Of a stretch of DNA of 41,007 bases, positions 13,448 to 22,294 are shown piece after piece. The DNA lies in assembly GCA_020346465.1 (NCBI GenBank), contig CP070783.1, forward strand, positions 1,255,005-1,296,011, read 5' to 3'. The stretch's first letter is position 1; every line of letters starts with the position of its first letter. The translations under genes and the position numbers were made by a program. Below the pieces are notes generated by a model. That model did no database searches. It had not been told where the DNA came from and was given only the letters and a program-made list of their open reading frames with translations. The DNA is from Deltaproteobacteria bacterium (GTDB taxonomy: Bacteria; Desulfobacterota; Deferrimicrobia; Deferrimicrobiales; Deferrimicrobiaceae).

Positions 13448-15703
13448 TTGAGGCAAGCACGGATTCTCGCATCGCCGATCCTCTTCCTGCTCTTCCTTTC
13501 CCCTCTCGCCCATGCGGACTCCTTCTCTGCGGCGGACAACACCTTCCGGGAGGGGTGGTCCCTTCTGTCCGAAGAGAAATTTGCCGAAGCGCGGGAAACG
13601 TTCCGCGGCATCTCCCCCGGCGAGTACGATCTCGGAGATTACGTGTTCTTCTTCACGGGGGTCGCCCTGGTCAGGGAGGGGAAGCCGGCGGAAGCGGCCG
13701 GCGTCCTCGAGCAGCTCGTGTCCGTCTTCCCGGACTCTCCCCTGGTCCCTTACCTAGCCCACGAGCTGGCATTCGCTGCGGCGAAGGAGGGGGACATTCC
13801 GTCCGCGCGGAAGTATTCCGAGGCATCCCGGGGGAAGGTCTCGGGGAATGGCCGTCTGGCGGCCGAGGGATTCATCGCCGCATGGCTGGGGGAGACCCGG
13901 GGGGAGGAACAGGAGCGCAACGTCGCGTGGAAGAAGGCCGCGGAGGCGCACCTGGAGAACTTCTCCGCCTACACGGTGCAGGAGGGCGCGGTGCTGTCGA
14001 TGGACCGCATATGGGCTTGGCGCGAGGAAGGGAATCTCCCGGAGTGGGGTCTTCCCCTGTCCTTCTACCGCAGGTTCGCAAAAGCCCTCTTCCGCGCGGG
14101 AGAGGACCGGCGCGCCCGGGCCGTCTACCAGGAGGCGCTGGAGAAGTTCCCCCCCTCGGATGAGTATTACAACGTTCTCCTCGATTATGCGGAGTTCCTC
14201 CGGAAGCAGGGAGAGACTTCCCGGGCGCGGACCCTGCTGGTCCAGGCGAAGAAGGACGCTCCCCCGCCGTTCCGGTCGGAAGTCGATTATCTCTTCGCCA
14301 GGGTGGAATGGAAAGCGGGCCGGACCGCGGAAGCCCGCCGGACATTCCTCGAGATCGCGGAAAGCGAGGCGCGTCCGGAAACCGCGGAACGCGCCCGGTA
14401 CCAGGCGGCATGGATCGCCGAGGAGGAGGAGGATTGGCCGGCGGCCACGGGGCAGTTCGAAAAGCTCACGGGAGCCCGGGACGAGCGCATTCGGCAGGAG
14501 TCGGTATTCCGCCGCGCCTTCGGACTCTACCGGCAGGGACGGTACGCCGAGGCGATTCCGTTGTTCGAGGAGGGTGCCAAGGCGGCGACATCTCCGGTGG
14601 AGCAGGCGCGCCACTTGTACTGGGAATCGGCGGCCCTCCGGGAATCCGGGGAGGAGCAGAAGGGGAAGGCCCTGCTCCCCGGGATCGCCGCGGATCATGG
14701 GGCGGGACCCTACGCGTTCTTTGCGAGCCTTCGTCTCGGAAGGGATCCCTTCGCGATGTTCAACGCCCCCTCCAGCGGCGAGACCGCCCAGTGCGGAATG
14801 GAGAGGGAGAAGCTCTGGACGATGGTCCGAAGCGCCACCTGGTCGGCAGAGGATGCGGAAAAGGTCCGCCGTGCGGAGCGCCTCACCCTGCTGGGGCTGG
14901 TCGAGTACGCGATCGTGGAAGCCGACCGGGTGGAGCGGGCCGCCGTCCGGAAGGCGACGGGGCTCAATGAGGATGGGGCGCCCGGGCTGTTCCGGTACCT
15001 CGCCGGTGACCTGCGGGGGGCGATCCTCGAGACGGTCGGACATTCCCCGGGAGGGTCCGCGGTGGGGCTCATCAACCGGGTGCAGTACCCGCTGGCGCCG
15101 CAGTACGTGGGGGATTGCGACGGGAAGAGGTCCGGCGTGGATTCCCTCGTGCTCCACGCCGTCATCCGGCAGGAATCCCTCTTCCAGCACAACGCCCTCT
15201 CTTCGGCGGGGGCGGTGGGGCTGATGCAGCTCATGCCCCGGACGGCCGCCGAGGTGGCCCGGAGGGAGAAGATGGGGAAAACGCTCCGCCGGAGCGACCT
15301 GCTGAATCCGGAACGGAACGTGGCGCTCGGCGCGTCCTACCTCGCGGGCCTTCTCCAGGGGTACGACGGCGATTACTTCCGCGCCGTCGCCGCATACAAC
15401 GCGGGGGAGTCGGCGGTGGACCGGTGGTGGAAGAGGGCGAACGGGGACCCGGCGATGTTTCTGGAAAGGGTGACGTACCGGGAAACACGCTCTTATCTGC
15501 GGAGGGTGTTCTTCAATCTTCTCCAATACTACCGGATCTACCGTCCCGAGATGCTCGTCCGCTACTTTCCCATTGATCAAACAGGAGACGGGACAGTTCC
15601 CGGTTCTTCCTCGTCCCCACCTGCCGCAGCGACGCCCGAGGGGAAGCAGGGCGACCTCCCGGAGGGGACAGAACCCCCCGCAGGCGAGAAACCCGGCGAG
15701 TAG
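13448..15703 (+). CDS. slt: Soluble lytic murein transglycosylase
   Basis: The 751-residue periplasmic enzyme has a signal peptide (to about residue 23, LAHADS), a long alpha-superhelical TPR-like region (about 30-480) and a C-terminal lysozyme-like domain. The catalytic Glu is Glu576 in HAVIRQESLFQHNALSSAGA, followed by GLMQLMPRTA and the later AYNAGESAVDRW motif. Slt cleaves the MurNAc-GlcNAc bond non-hydrolytically to give 1,6-anhydro-MurNAc products. Beyond about residue 705 the tail is Pro/Gly/Glu-rich and overlaps the convergent nagZ by 191 bases. The TTG start follows GAGGGGA at 13434-13440 with a 7-base spacer. Confidence 0.93.
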   Translation: MRQARILASPILFLLFLSPLAHADSFSAADNTFREGWSLLSEEKFAEARETFRGISPGEYDLGDYVFFFTGVALVREGKPAEAAGVLEQLVSVFPDSPLVPYLAHELAFAAAKEGDIPSARKYSEASRGKVSGNGRLAAEGFIAAWLGETRGEEQERNVAWKKAAEAHLENFSAYTVQEGAVLSMDRIWAWREEGNLPEWGLPLSFYRRFAKALFRAGEDRRARAVYQEALEKFPPSDEYYNVLLDYAEFLRKQGETSRARTLLVQAKKDAPPPFRSEVDYLFARVEWKAGRTAEARRTFLEIAESEARPETAERARYQAAWIAEEEEDWPAATGQFEKLTGARDERIRQESVFRRAFGLYRQGRYAEAIPLFEEGAKAATSPVEQARHLYWESAALRESGEEQKGKALLPGIAADHGAGPYAFFASLRLGRDPFAMFNAPSSGETAQCGMEREKLWTMVRSATWSAEDAEKVRRAERLTLLGLVEYAIVEADRVERAAVRKATGLNEDGAPGLFRYLAGDLRGAILETVGHSPGGSAVGLINRVQYPLAPQYVGDCDGKRSGVDSLVLHAVIRQESLFQHNALSSAGAVGLMQLMPRTAAEVARREKMGKTLRRSDLLNPERNVALGASYLAGLLQGYDGDYFRAVAAYNAGESAVDRWWKRANGDPAMFLERVTYRETRSYLRRVFFNLLQYYRIYRPEMLVRYFPIDQTGDGTVPGSSSSPPAAATPEGKQGDLPEGTEPPAGEKPGE

Positions 15704-16658
15704 ACGCCGCGACGGATTTCCGGAATCCCCTGTCGTCCGTCCATGCGCGGGCAATCGCCTCCACCGTTTCTTCCTGGTTCCTCTCCCCCCGGCAGACCAG
15801 GACGACGTCGCACCCGGCGGAAACCGCACGCACGGCGGCCTCTCCGATCCCGTACCGGGAGGTGACGGCGCCCATCTCGAGCGCGTCCGAGAAGAGGACC
15901 CCGCGGAACCGGAGCTGTTTCCGGAGAAGGTCGCCCAGGATCCTCCTCGACAGGGTGGCGGGGAATGCGCGGTCCAGCGCGGGGTAGAGAACGTGGGCGG
16001 TCATCAGGGCAGGGATCCCGGCGCGGATGGCGCGGCGGAACGGGAGGAGGTCCCGGGAAAGCAAGGTTTTTCGGGCGCTCCGGACGACCGGGAGCGTTTC
16101 GTGGGAGTCGGCGTCGGTGGCTCCGTGCCCGGGGAAATGCTTCCCCACCGGAATCACGCCCCGGGAGAGGGTGCCGCGGAAAAAGGAGACCCCGAGACGG
16201 GCGGCCAGCTCCGGATCGGTCGACAGCGCACGGTCCCCGATCACCGGGTTGTCCGGGTTGCTGTCCACGTCGAGGACCGGGGCGAAGTTGATATCCACCC
16301 CCACGGCGCGCAGCTCCCCGGCGATCGCCCCGGCAACGGCCTCCGCCGCGCGCTCTGCATGGGCGCGGAGGGTGGAGTAGGAGCGGGCGGGCGGGAAGCG
16401 GGTAAAGCCCGGCTCCGTCAGACGCTGGACCCGGCCCCCCTCCTGGTCGACGGCGATGAGCGGGGACGGCCCCCCCTTCCCGACGGCGGCGCGAACCTGG
16501 CGGCACAGGTCCCGCGCCTGGCGGGGGCCCTCCAGGTTTCTCGAGAACAGGATCACCCCGTTCACCGCTCCCTCCCGGAGCCATTTCGCCAGCCGGGCCG
16601 GAACCGCCTTCCCCTCGAACCCGACGATCAAGGGACCGGGGCCATCGGGCCGTCTCAT
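15513..16658 (-). CDS. nagZ: Beta-N-acetylhexosaminidase NagZ (glycoside hydrolase family 3)
   Basis: The 381-residue cytoplasmic enzyme removes GlcNAc from muropeptides during cell-wall recycling. Family 3 hallmarks are visible: IAVDQEGGRVQRL (69-80), KHFPGHGATDADSHETLP with the Asp184/His186 acid-base dyad, and the nucleophile Asp258 in FSDALEMGA. There is no signal peptide. The catalytic domain ends near residue 330; the last 50 residues are polar, low-complexity and encoded antisense to the 3' end of slt. GGGAGGAAG before the ATG supports the start. Free sugars made by NagZ would be substrates for AmgK/MurU encoded 5 kb away. Confidence 0.94.
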   Translation of the reverse strand: MRRPDGPGPLIVGFEGKAVPARLAKWLREGAVNGVILFSRNLEGPRQARDLCRQVRAAVGKGGPSPLIAVDQEGGRVQRLTEPGFTRFPPARSYSTLRAHAERAAEAVAGAIAGELRAVGVDINFAPVLDVDSNPDNPVIGDRALSTDPELAARLGVSFFRGTLSRGVIPVGKHFPGHGATDADSHETLPVVRSARKTLLSRDLLPFRRAIRAGIPALMTAHVLYPALDRAFPATLSRRILGDLLRKQLRFRGVLFSDALEMGAVTSRYGIGEAAVRAVSAGCDVVLVCRGERNQEETVEAIARAWTDDRGFRKSVAASTRRVSRLRGVLSPPGGRPASPRASLRQVGTRKNRELSRLLFDQWESSGRASRDGRSGSIGED

Positions 16659-16790
16659 CGGATGCTTCCTCCCGGGCTCGCGGATTGCCCGGCCGTTTCC
16701 GAAACCTTTATCACAGTCCCGGATCGAAGGGGAAGCAGATCCGTTATCATGATGGGGGGTTCCCGATCCCCTGCGAAAGGAGGCAACACC

Positions 16791-17741
16791 GTGAAAGCCA
16801 TCGTGATCGATTCGTTCGGGGGGCCGGAGGTGCTTCGCGCGGCGGACGTTCCCGCTCCCGGGCCGGGGGAGAACGAGGTGCTGATCGAGGTGGCCTGCAC
16901 CGGCGTGAACCCGGTCGACTGGAAGATCCGGGAAGGGATGCTCTCCGGAATGTTCCCGCACGAGTTCCCGATTATCCCGGGTTGGGACGCGGCGGGGAGG
17001 GTCAAGGCGGTCGGGAGGAACGTCAAGGGCTTCCGGGACGGCGACCGGGTGTACGCCTATTGCCGCAAGCCGAAGGTAAAGGACGGCACCTACGCCGAGT
17101 TCGTCACCATGGACCACGCCGCGGTGGCGCCCATTCCGGAGAATGTGGGGTTCGCCGAAGCGGCCTGCATCCCCCTGGCCGGGCTGACCGCCTGGCAGTC
17201 CCTGTTCGACGCCGCGAAGATCGGGGAGGGGGACAAGATCCTCATTCACGCGGGGGCCGGAGGCGTGGGGAGCCTGGCGATCCAGTTCGCAAAACAGGCG
17301 GGCGCGAAAGTCTACACGACGGCCCGCACGGCCAACCATGCGTACGTAACCTCCCTGGGAGCGGACGCGGCCATCGACTACACGAAGGAGAGTTTCGTCG
17401 AAGCCGTCAGGAAGAGGGAGCCCGGCGGGATCGACCTCGTCTACGATGCCGTCGGGGGCGACGTGCAGACGAAAAGCTACGAAGTGCTGAAAGAAGGGGG
17501 GAGGCTCGTCTCCATCGTGAATGTCCCCTCGAAGGAAGAGGCGCGGCGCTACGGGGTCGAGGCGTCCCACGTCTTTGTCACGCCCGACGGGGGGCAGCTC
17601 CGCCGGATCGGGGCCCTCCTCGAACGCGGCGCCGTCCGGCCTCCCGCCCTCGAAGAGATGCGCCTCGAGGAGGCGGCCGGGGCGCAGAAGAGAAGCCAGG
17701 CGGGCCACGTGCGCGGGAAGATCGTGCTCAAGGTCCGGTGA
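16791..17741 (+). CDS. NADPH:quinone oxidoreductase-like enzyme (medium-chain reductase family)
   Basis: The 316-residue protein has the N-terminal GroES-like domain (KAIVIDSFGGPEVLR, GVNPVDWKIREGM, PGWDAAGRV) and a Rossmann domain with AGAGGVGSLAIQFAKQ. The structural and catalytic zinc ligands of alcohol dehydrogenases are absent, placing it with zinc-independent quinone or enone reductases. The physiological substrate is unknown; detoxification of quinones or alpha,beta-unsaturated carbonyls is usual. AAAGGAGG at 16776-16783 precedes the GTG start. It is divergent from nagZ and convergent with the sugar permease, with 18 bases between. Confidence 0.9.
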   Translation: MKAIVIDSFGGPEVLRAADVPAPGPGENEVLIEVACTGVNPVDWKIREGMLSGMFPHEFPIIPGWDAAGRVKAVGRNVKGFRDGDRVYAYCRKPKVKDGTYAEFVTMDHAAVAPIPENVGFAEAACIPLAGLTAWQSLFDAAKIGEGDKILIHAGAGGVGSLAIQFAKQAGAKVYTTARTANHAYVTSLGADAAIDYTKESFVEAVRKREPGGIDLVYDAVGGDVQTKSYEVLKEGGRLVSIVNVPSKEEARRYGVEASHVFVTPDGGQLRRIGALLERGAVRPPALEEMRLEEAAGAQKRSQAGHVRGKIVLKVR

Positions 17742-17759
17742 GCTCCGGCGGGGACCCCG

Positions 17760-18614
17760 CTACTTGATCGCGCCCACCGTGAACCCGGCGATGAACCGGT
17801 CGACGAAGAGGTTGTAGAGAATGGCGATGGGGACGGAGGCGATGAAGCAGGCCCCCATGAGCGAGCCCCAGAAGTAGACGTCGCCGCGCACGAGGAAGGT
17901 GGGGACCCCGACGCTCACGGTGAACCTCGAGGAGGCCGTGATGAAGGTCAGCCCGTAGACGAACTCCTGCATGACCAGCGTGAAGGTGAAGATGATCACG
18001 GTCAGGACGCCGGCGATGGACATCGGCATCACGACCTTCAGGAACGCCCCCAGGCGGCTGTGCCCGTCGATCATGGCCGCTTCCTCGATGTCCTTGGGGA
18101 TGACCTTGAAAAATCCCATCAGGAGCCAGGTGCAGAAGGGGATGGTGAAGCTCGGGTACACGAGCACGAGGGAGTAGAGAGAGTCCTGCAGCCCCAGAGA
18201 ACTGATCACCTTGGACAGCGGGATGAACAGGATGGTGGGGGGGACGAGGTACGTCAGGAAGATCCCGATCCCGAGCCGTTCCCCGGTTTTCCCGGTGAGC
18301 CGGGCGAGGCTGTACCCTGCGGGGATCGCGGTGATAAGGGTGATGAGCACCACGAGGAACCCGACGAAGGCCGTGTTCCAGAGCCATTGCAGGTACAGCG
18401 TGTCGAAGAACAGGACGCGCACATGCTCGAGCGTCGGCCGCATGTGGTACAGGTACGGGTTGTGGTTCGGGTTCATGAGGTCCCGCGTTTCCTTGAACAT
18501 CGTCATGAGCATCCAGTAGAAGGGGAAGGCGGCGAACGCGATGAATGCGGCGAGGATGCCGAAGTTCCCTCCTTTGGCCCCCCATGCTTTTGCCTTGTAC
18601 ATCCCCTTGGACAC
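17760..18614 (-). CDS. Carbohydrate ABC transporter permease, MalG-type
   Basis: The 284-residue protein has six hydrophobic segments and the cytoplasmic EAA loop EEAAMIDGHSRLGAFLKVVMP, which contacts the ATPase. Features such as FPFYWMLMTMFKE at the first membrane span and the C-terminal RFIAGFTVGAIK are characteristic of the MalG/UgpE branch. It is the last gene of the four-gene sugar importer. The GTG start is preceded by GGAGGTGA, which overlaps the end of the other permease gene, so the two are coupled. Confidence 0.93.
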   Translation of the reverse strand: MSKGMYKAKAWGAKGGNFGILAAFIAFAAFPFYWMLMTMFKETRDLMNPNHNPYLYHMRPTLEHVRVLFFDTLYLQWLWNTAFVGFLVVLITLITAIPAGYSLARLTGKTGERLGIGIFLTYLVPPTILFIPLSKVISSLGLQDSLYSLVLVYPSFTIPFCTWLLMGFFKVIPKDIEEAAMIDGHSRLGAFLKVVMPMSIAGVLTVIIFTFTLVMQEFVYGLTFITASSRFTVSVGVPTFLVRGDVYFWGSLMGACFIASVPIAILYNLFVDRFIAGFTVGAIK

Positions 18615-18616
18615 GG

Positions 18617-19519
18617 TCAGGTCACCTCCGTGCGCCGGGCGAGCCGCAGCATCAGGATGGCGCTGACCGCCAGCACCGGGAAGAGGAACAGGGCGATGGC
18701 GGCGCCTGCCGCGAGGTCTCCCCCGTCGATTCCCGTAAAGAAGGCCAGGCTCGCCAGCACCTGGGTGGTGTCGTACGGCCCGCCGCGCGTGAGCACGTAG
18801 ATGACGATCATGTCGGTGAACGCGAAGACCACCCCGAACAGCATGGCCACCAGCATGATCGGAAGGACCAGGGGGATGGTGATCTGGAAGTTGTGGCGCC
18901 AGAACCCGGCTCCGTCCACGGCCGCCGCGTCGTGGATATCCTGGGGGATGGAGGTCAACCCCCCGAGCAGGATGACCGTCGCCAGCGGCAGCAGCCGCCA
19001 GACGTGAACGGTGATGATGGAGGCCATGGCCAGGGTGGGCTGTCCGAGCCAGATGGGCCAGGTCGCGGGGCCGAAGATGCCGAGCGCCCTGCCGGTCCAG
19101 TTGATGACGCTGTAGACCGAGTCCAGGATCCAGAGCCAGCCGATGCTGCCCAGGGAGATCGGAGCGACCCAGGGGAGCAGGATCAGCAGGCGGACGACCC
19201 ACTTTCCCCGGAAGTCCTTGAGAAGGGAGAGGGCCAGCGTCTTCGCGAGCACCAGCACCAGCGCCTGGGACACGAAGGCGAATACGAAGGTGTTCCGCAA
19301 CGCGCGCAGGAATGTCCGATTGTGAAGGAGATGCCGGAAGTTTTCGAGCCCGATGAACGACGTCTCCGTGCTCCCGACCGTGATGTTGCTCACGGAGTAG
19401 AAGAGGGCGAGGAAAAAGGGGAAACCGACGAGTGCGACGATGTAGACGATCGCAGGGGCGATCATCACCCGCCCCAGCCATCTCTCGTTGTCTGCGAGGC
19501 TCTGGGTATGCTTGGTCAT
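18617..19519 (-). CDS. Carbohydrate ABC transporter permease, MalF/UgpA-type
   Basis: The 300-residue protein has six membrane segments and the EAA-type loop DIHDAAAVDGAGFWRHNFQITIP. The N-terminus (MIAPAIVYIVALVGFPFFLALFYS) matches the UgpA/LacF type without the large periplasmic insertion of MalF. The ATG overlaps the ATPase stop as ATGA. Together with the MalG-type subunit it forms the channel for the sugar captured by the Tat-exported binding protein. Confidence 0.93.
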   Translation of the reverse strand: MTKHTQSLADNERWLGRVMIAPAIVYIVALVGFPFFLALFYSVSNITVGSTETSFIGLENFRHLLHNRTFLRALRNTFVFAFVSQALVLVLAKTLALSLLKDFRGKWVVRLLILLPWVAPISLGSIGWLWILDSVYSVINWTGRALGIFGPATWPIWLGQPTLAMASIITVHVWRLLPLATVILLGGLTSIPQDIHDAAAVDGAGFWRHNFQITIPLVLPIMLVAMLFGVVFAFTDMIVIYVLTRGGPYDTTQVLASLAFFTGIDGGDLAAGAAIALFLFPVLAVSAILMLRLARRTEVT

Positions 19520-20562
19520 GACCGCTTTTCCCAGAACCGCCGCGGTTCGGTGCGCAACCCCGTGCTCCGATCGAAGAACTTGATGTCCTTCTCCTTGACG
19601 GCGAACTCGTAGACCTCTCCGGGGGTGATCTGCATTTCCACCGTGAACGGGATGTTGATGATCACCTTTTCGTTCGGGAAGGTGTCGCGCATGGTCCCGT
19701 ACAGCAGGCGGTCCGCCCCCAGGTGCTCCACCCGGTGGATCTTGGCCCACAGCGTCACCAGGGGCTCGCTGGTGTCGTGGAGGCCGACCGGGAGAAACGT
19801 CTCGGGGCGAAACCCCGCGATGTAGTCGTCCCGCTCGAAGAGGTTCATGGGCGGGGAGCCGAGGAACCCGGCCACGAAGGTGTCGGCCGGCTCGTTGTAG
19901 ACCTCCTGGGGCGACCCCAGCTGCCTCACTTTCCCCCCGCTCATCACGGCGATCCGGTCCCCGAGCCCCATCGCCTCCACCTGGTCGTGGGTCACGTAGA
20001 TGGTGGTGGTCCCGATCCTGCGCTGGAACTGCTGGAGTTCGTCTCTTGCCGACGTTCGCAGCTTGGCGTCCAGGTTGGACAGCGGCTCGTCGAGCAGGAA
20101 GACGCTCGGCTCCCGGACGACGGCCCGCGCAAGGGCGACTCTCTGCCGTTCCCCTCCGGACAGCTCGCGGGGTTTCCGGTGGAGCAGCTTGCCGATCCCG
20201 AACGTCGAGGCCGCCCACTCCACCTTCTGGGGGATCTGGTCTCCGGGAAAGCCCTGGGCCTTGAGCGGGAAGGCGATATTCCTGTAGACCGTCATGTGCG
20301 GGTAGAGGGCGTAGCTCTGGAAGACCATGGCGATCTTCCTCGCGCGCGGGGGCAGGTCGTTCACCACCTGCCCGCCGATGAGAATGTCCCCGGAGGTCTG
20401 GGTCTCCAGCCCGGCGATCATCCGGAGCAGGGTGGTCTTCCCGCACCCCGACGGGCCCAGGAAGACGAGGAATTCCCCCTCCTTGACCAGAAGATCGACG
20501 CCGTCGACCGCCTTCACATCGCCGAATAGTTTTCGGATGTCCCTTGTCTCGACCGTGGCCAT
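19516..20562 (-). CDS. Carbohydrate ABC transporter ATPase, MalK/UgpC-type
   Basis: The 348-residue ATPase shows Walker A GPSGCGKTT, Q-loop VFQSYALYPHM, signature LSGGERQRVALARA, Walker B FLLDEPLSNLD and the H-loop in YVTHDQVEAM. The C-terminal third (about 240-348) is a TOBE-type regulatory domain (IAGFRPETFLP, then DRLLYGTM), as in MalK and UgpC, which can drive several sugar permeases. The ATG at 20562 is preferred over 20610 because family alignment begins with ATVETRDIRKLFG. It follows the binding-protein gene across a 125-base gap containing a strong inverted repeat. Confidence 0.94.
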   Translation of the reverse strand: MATVETRDIRKLFGDVKAVDGVDLLVKEGEFLVFLGPSGCGKTTLLRMIAGLETQTSGDILIGGQVVNDLPPRARKIAMVFQSYALYPHMTVYRNIAFPLKAQGFPGDQIPQKVEWAASTFGIGKLLHRKPRELSGGERQRVALARAVVREPSVFLLDEPLSNLDAKLRTSARDELQQFQRRIGTTTIYVTHDQVEAMGLGDRIAVMSGGKVRQLGSPQEVYNEPADTFVAGFLGSPPMNLFERDDYIAGFRPETFLPVGLHDTSEPLVTLWAKIHRVEHLGADRLLYGTMRDTFPNEKVIINIPFTVEMQITPGEVYEFAVKEKDIKFFDRSTGLRTEPRRFWEKRS

Positions 20563-20599
20563 GGGTGATCCGTCATCTCCCGTTCGCAGAATCCGCAAA

Positions 20600-20649
20600 A
20601 CGGGGGACACTCGTTAGCCCGGGCGGCCGGGCCGGGGAGTGTCCCCCGT
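20600..20649 (-). terminator. Perfect 13-bp inverted repeat between binding-protein and ATPase genes
   Basis: ACGGGGGACACTC (20600-20612) and GAGTGTCCCCCGT (20637-20649) are perfect inverted repeats around a 24-base GC-rich loop. On the minus strand the stem is followed by TTTTGCGG. It may be a partial terminator, a 3' end protecting the binding-protein message, or a REP-like element carrying the GGGGACA motif seen at 11941 and 13326. Confidence 0.6.
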
Positions 20650-20687
20650 GATGGCGGTTCCTCATTCCAACAGGTTGTTCCCCCGCA

Positions 20688-22040
20688 TCAGATCATTTTT
20701 CTCTCTTGCCACTTGGCCCAGATGCGCTTGCACGCGGCTTCCGCCTGCGCGAGCGCCGCCTCGGGGGTTTCCGCGCCGACGGCCGCCTTGGCGAACATCG
20801 TGTTCAGGACCCACGTGCTGAAGACCTCGGCGATCGCCGCGTTCGCGTACCCCGGGTACCCGACGTTCGTCGCCCAGTCCAGCACGTCCGAGAGAACCGC
20901 GTACTTGTCGGGCGGGTTCGACTTGGGGTCGTGCGCGATCAGTTTATTGATGTCGGGGACGGTCTTGGGGAAGCAGGGGAAATTGTAGAACTCGCTGGCC
21001 AGGAACCCTTTCTGGAAGTTGCCGATGTAGTCGACGAGGAACTTCTTCGCCCCCTCGATGTTCTCGGCGAACTTCCAGATCACGTAGACGTCCATGACGT
21101 GCTCCAGGCCGATCCTTCGCACCGGGCCCTTGGCCGCCTTTGTGACCAGGATATTGTCGCCGATCGGCATCTTCTCGTTCTCCGCCGTCCGGGTGACGGA
21201 GATCGCGTTCAGGACGGTGGAAACCTTTCCCGCCAGCATCGCGCGGTTGTTCGAGGAGGCGTCCCACGCGAGGACCTCCGGGGTCATCGCTTCCTCGAAG
21301 AGCGCCTTCACGAACTTGATGGACTCGAGCGTCTGCTTGGAGTTGAGGACGAGGTTCCCTTCCTCATCCTGGACGGAGGCCCCGTGGGAGTACATGATGG
21401 CCCGCATCGCCATCCCCGTGTCGATCTCGGCCGACAGGCCGACTCCGACCGGGATGCCGTGCTTCTTCTTGATCTTCGCCCCGCCGACGCGCATGTCGTC
21501 CCAGGTGTCCGGCCCCTTTACCATCCCGACATCGCCCCAGAGATCCTTGCGGTAGTTGATGGGGTCCGGGACGTAGCTGTCGGAGAAGCCGTAATATTTC
21601 TTCGTTTTCGGGTTGTAGGTGCTCTTGACGGCCAGGTCGATGGGCTTGCCGTACTTCTTTTCGCACTCCTGGTAGATCTCCTTGTGATCGATCACCTGGT
21701 CTTCGAAGTCCGGGGGCGGCCACAGGAACATGAACAGGTCGTGCCCTTTCTGGGCGGAGACCTCCGCGGCCGCGCGGGCGTTGATCCCCGCGAGCCCGAT
21801 GTTGTCCACGATGACCTCCATGCCGTTCTTCGCGCCCCACTCCTTCGTGTACGTGTTGTTGAACCACTTGTCGTACCCCGGGACGAAGTGGTTCCACTGG
21901 AGGATCTTCAGGGTCTTGCCCGCCCCGTAGGATCTCCGGGGGATGATGATGGTCGGTCCGGCTCCCGCCGCGACCGCCCCGATTCCTGCCGCCTTGATGA
22001 AGTCACGCCTCGAAATGGTTCTCCGTTTCGTGTTCCCCAT
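20688..22040 (-). CDS. Tat-exported sugar ABC transporter substrate-binding protein
   Basis: The 450-residue protein begins with a twin-arginine signal (RRTISRRDFIKAAG followed by a weakly hydrophobic AVAAGAGPTIIIP), so it is exported folded. The mature part matches the extracellular solute-binding protein family 1 fold: KILQWNHFVPGYDKWFN, then VGLSAEIDTGMAMRAIMYSHGA and WDASSNNRAMLAGKVSTVLN. The sugar is not predictable from sequence. Start: AGGAGGGTAGGAGA directly precedes the ATG. It heads the importer operon behind a strong promoter and is followed by the inverted repeat at 20600-20649, a common layout that gives more binding protein than membrane components. Confidence 0.92.
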   Translation of the reverse strand: MGNTKRRTISRRDFIKAAGIGAVAAGAGPTIIIPRRSYGAGKTLKILQWNHFVPGYDKWFNNTYTKEWGAKNGMEVIVDNIGLAGINARAAAEVSAQKGHDLFMFLWPPPDFEDQVIDHKEIYQECEKKYGKPIDLAVKSTYNPKTKKYYGFSDSYVPDPINYRKDLWGDVGMVKGPDTWDDMRVGGAKIKKKHGIPVGVGLSAEIDTGMAMRAIMYSHGASVQDEEGNLVLNSKQTLESIKFVKALFEEAMTPEVLAWDASSNNRAMLAGKVSTVLNAISVTRTAENEKMPIGDNILVTKAAKGPVRRIGLEHVMDVYVIWKFAENIEGAKKFLVDYIGNFQKGFLASEFYNFPCFPKTVPDINKLIAHDPKSNPPDKYAVLSDVLDWATNVGYPGYANAAIAEVFSTWVLNTMFAKAAVGAETPEAALAQAEAACKRIWAKWQERKMI

Positions 22041-22184
22041 TCTCCTACCCTCCTTCTGTGGAAGAACGATACGTTTCCAGCAGAACACCGACTCTCCATT
22101 TGTGGAAGGAAGATGACAGGTCCTTGGTGGATCACCCCCCCTTGAGGGAATGCTCCCGCGAAATAAAATAGGGTTTGTTTCGTA

Positions 22185-22214
22185 ATTACAGTCGATGCCC
22201 CGATTCTTTGTCAA
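22185..22214 (-). promoter_or_regulatory. Strong sigma-70 promoter of the sugar importer operon
   Basis: The minus strand has TTGACA (22214-22209), an 18-base spacer and TGTAAT (22190-22185), five of six to consensus. The palindrome GTAATTAC overlaps the -10 and could be an operator. The leader would be about 140 bases. Confidence 0.65.
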
Positions 22215-22294
22215 GGAGATAGATTCTGTTTTTCGGGAATGGTTTCCTGAATACGGAACTTCGGGGAAAGAGGGGCGATTTCACCCCTGCCGGC

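Noticed and set aside
13193-13513. 106-residue minus-strand open frame between the terminator and slt
   Set aside because: No ribosome-binding site, signal or recognised domain; it runs through the terminator region and antisense to the slt signal peptide.
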